Source: Hyphomicrobiales bacterium (GTDB taxonomy: Bacteria; Pseudomonadota; Alphaproteobacteria; Rhizobiales; CAYWUX01). From it: a stretch of 7,981 nucleotides of DNA. Shown here piece after piece: positions 6,538-7,981 of the stretch. The notes under the pieces are model-generated. The model was not told where the DNA came from. It searched no databases and saw only the letters and a program-made list of their open reading frames with translations. Position 1 is the first letter of the stretch, and each line of letters starts with the position of its first letter. Location of the stretch: positions 1 to 7,981 of the forward strand of contig JANQOC010000309.1 of assembly GCA_028279265.1 (NCBI GenBank), written 5' to 3'. The position numbers and the translations under genes were made by a program.

Positions 6538-6780
6538 CAGGTCCTCCTGATGGCAACGGCTCGGCGATCGCTCCAGCGAATTGTCCGGACCGATGGGACG
6601 TTCAAATAGACGAGACAATTGAACCGGCGAGACGCTTGGATCAGGTGAGATATTTTGAACCGGCAGGACGTGACAACGCTTCAGGATACCGCACTTCTTG
6701 TGGGACAGGACAGTTTAGGACAAGAGCCTTATGAACGGTGAACCATTCAGGTTTAGGCTCAGTGACAGGATTAAGGGTTA
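6538..6780. other. Gap upstream of the acyl-CoA ligase, probable 5' leader
   Basis: No protein is supported in these 243 bases; the frame of the small ORF hits repeated stops. The stretch is rich in GGACA/GGACG/GAGAC words (for example GGACA at 6703, 6708 and 6718). It also has a 7-base inverted repeat AATTGTC/GACAATT (6579-6585 and 6614-6620). It leads into AAGGG at 6773-6777, just before the ligase GTG. It may be a leader or may include the ligase promoter; I see no riboswitch that I recognise. Confidence 0.35.
6619..6670. repeat. Two 16-base direct repeats, 14 of 16 identical
   Basis: TTGAACCGGCGAGACG (6619-6634) recurs as TTGAACCGGCAGGACG (6655-6670), start to start 36 bases. The only difference is GA against AG at positions 11-12. 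The copies sit 110-160 bases upstream of the ligase start, where a regulator site or a small duplication is possible. Confidence 0.4.
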
Positions 6781-7981
6781 GTGAGCGAAGCACACGACAA
6801 TTCAAATACAGCCGGTACCGGCCCGGAAGCGTTGGATACATTTCCAAAATATCTGTTGCGAAATGCCCGGGAATTTGGGGATCGCCCGGCTATACGGGAA
6901 AAAGATCTGGGCATCTGGCAGAGCTGGAGCTGGAAAGAAGTTTATGACGAGGTCCGGCTGTTTTCCATTGGATTGAGAGAACTTGGGCTCGGTCCGGGAG
7001 ATGCGATCGGCGTTATCGGCGACAACCGACCGAGACTGTACTGGACCTTTACGGCCGCCCAATGCCTGCGCGCACTTCCCGTTCCCGCATACCAGGATTC
7101 CGTTGCCGATGAATTGGCTTTTGTTCTTGATCATGCGGGTGTCAAGTTCGTGGTTGCTGAAGACCAGGAACAGGTTGACAAGGTTCTCCAGGTCCGGGAG
7201 AGAACGCCCAAAATTGAAAAAATAATCTATGACGATCCCCGCGGTCTCCAGGATAATCCGGAGTATGGCGAGCTATTGCGTTTCGACCAGGTCAAGGAAA
7301 TCGGGCGTAAGGCAGTTGCCGACAACCCGGACAAAGAAGCTCAGTGGCTGCAGTTGATCGCCGATGGCAATGGAGACGACAGGAGTATCCTGCTCTATAC
7401 GTCGGGAACGACGGGACAGTCCAAGGGCGTTGTGCTTTCGGCCCGGGGATGCATTGAAGCGGCGCGAGACACTGTTGCGTTCGATAAGCTCACCGAAAAA
7501 GACGTGGCCCTCGCCTACCTGCCGCTGGCCTGGGTGGGCGATCATTATCTCAACTATGCCCAGGGCATGGTTGCCGGATTCTGCACGGCCTGTCCGGAAA
7601 GCCCGGAAACGACCCAGGAGAATCTCAGGGAAATTGGTCCGACATTCTATTTTGCACCGCCCAGGGTTTTTGAAACCATCCTCACTCAGGTCATGATCCG
7701 AATGGAAGATGCGAGCGGTTTCAAAAAATGGCTTTTTCACAAATTCATGGGCGTCGCGAAAAAATATGGCGAGCCTATTCTCGACGGAAAGAAAGTACCG
7801 TTTACAGGCCGGTTGCTCTATTTTCTGGGAGGCATATTGATCTATGGCCCCCTCAAGAACCGGCTCGGCATGTCCAATATCCGGGTTGCCTATACCGCCG
7901 GCGAGGCGATCGGGCCGGACCTCTTCTCGTTTTATCGCTCCCTGGGACTAAATCTGAAGCAGCTATACGGACAGACCGAAG
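6781..7981 (+). CDS. AMP-forming long-chain-type acyl-CoA synthetase (partial, N-terminal 400 residues)
   Basis: This ANL-superfamily ligase activates a carboxylic acid with ATP to an acyl-adenylate and then to an acyl-CoA. The frame starts at GTG 6781, is open to the right edge, and has an in-frame stop TAA at 6772-6774, so no earlier start exists; AAGGG (6773-6777) or AGGA (6767-6770) could serve as ribosome site. The ATP-binding loop is clear at LLYTSGTTGQSKGVV (204-218), and the window closes on LYGQTE (395-400), the A5 motif contacting the adenylate. The stretch AYLPLAWVGDHYLNYAQG is typical of a subgroup of about 640-660 residues often encoded beside branched-chain amino acid-type ABC transporter genes. 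The C-terminal third is missing. The substrate (long-chain, aromatic or other acid) cannot be told. The GTG start and the long leader suggest modest, regulated expression. Confidence 0.92.
   Translation, partial: MSEAHDNSNTAGTGPEALDTFPKYLLRNAREFGDRPAIREKDLGIWQSWSWKEVYDEVRLFSIGLRELGLGPGDAIGVIGDNRPRLYWTFTAAQCLRALPVPAYQDSVADELAFVLDHAGVKFVVAEDQEQVDKVLQVRERTPKIEKIIYDDPRGLQDNPEYGELLRFDQVKEIGRKAVADNPDKEAQWLQLIADGNGDDRSILLYTSGTTGQSKGVVLSARGCIEAARDTVAFDKLTEKDVALAYLPLAWVGDHYLNYAQGMVAGFCTACPESPETTQENLREIGPTFYFAPPRVFETILTQVMIRMEDASGFKKWLFHKFMGVAKKYGEPILDGKKVPFTGRLLYFLGGILIYGPLKNRLGMSNIRVAYTAGEAIGPDLFSFYRSLGLNLKQLYGQTE

Noticed and set aside
6423..6734. A 103-codon plus-strand frame overlapping the small Cys-containing ORF
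   Set aside because: The strong ribosome site is over 20 bases upstream of its start and serves ATG 6406 instead; the composition is not protein-like and no motif is recognised.

Overview
The window looks like ordinary chromosomal DNA from an alphaproteobacterium, probably one of the Rhodospirillales/Sneathiella-like marine or soil lineages. The evidence is moderate GC content, an AapJ-AapQ general L-amino-acid ABC transporter, a PaaI-type hotdog protein of the 'RPGGTxSGPT' kind, a YbfB/YjiJ-type MFS protein, and an AMP-forming acyl-CoA ligase of the kind often found at the head of Liv-type transporter clusters. The taxonomic call is an inference from gene content. I see no rRNA, tRNA, CRISPR array, intact insertion sequence or prophage.

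Layout. Positions 1-1924 (minus strand) hold the start of an aap operon: aapJ (periplasmic binding protein), a strong stem-loop in the gap, then aapQ (permease), which runs off the left edge. A gap of about 410 bases upstream of aapJ has several dyads but no convincing gene. Next on the minus strand is a small hotdog-fold thioesterase (2335-2760). It is transcribed divergently from an MFS transporter (2991-4151, plus), and the gap between them carries a 13-base tandem repeat. The MFS gene converges on a minus-strand pair: an acyl-CoA dehydrogenase closest to isobutyryl-CoA dehydrogenase (4952-6094), followed after 62 bases by a type II (S)-2-haloacid dehalogenase (4212-4889) with a complete active site. 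A region of almost 700 bases without a convincing gene follows (6095-6780). It contains an AT-rich stretch leading into a strong Shine-Dalgarno and a 43-codon cysteine-containing ORF, then a repeat-bearing stretch. An acyl-CoA synthetase (6781 to the right edge, plus) begins there and is cut by the window end.

How the genes fit together. The common theme is uptake and breakdown of amino and carboxylic acids: Aap imports L-amino acids, the acyl-CoA dehydrogenase fits valine/branched-chain acyl-CoA oxidation, the ligase activates carboxylic acids to CoA thioesters, and the thioesterase can release them. These links are inferred from family and proximity. The three transcription directions argue for several independent units. 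Nothing here is a clear new system; the best leads are the cysteine-containing small ORF, the tandem repeat in the divergent promoter, and the dehydrogenase-dehalogenase pairing.
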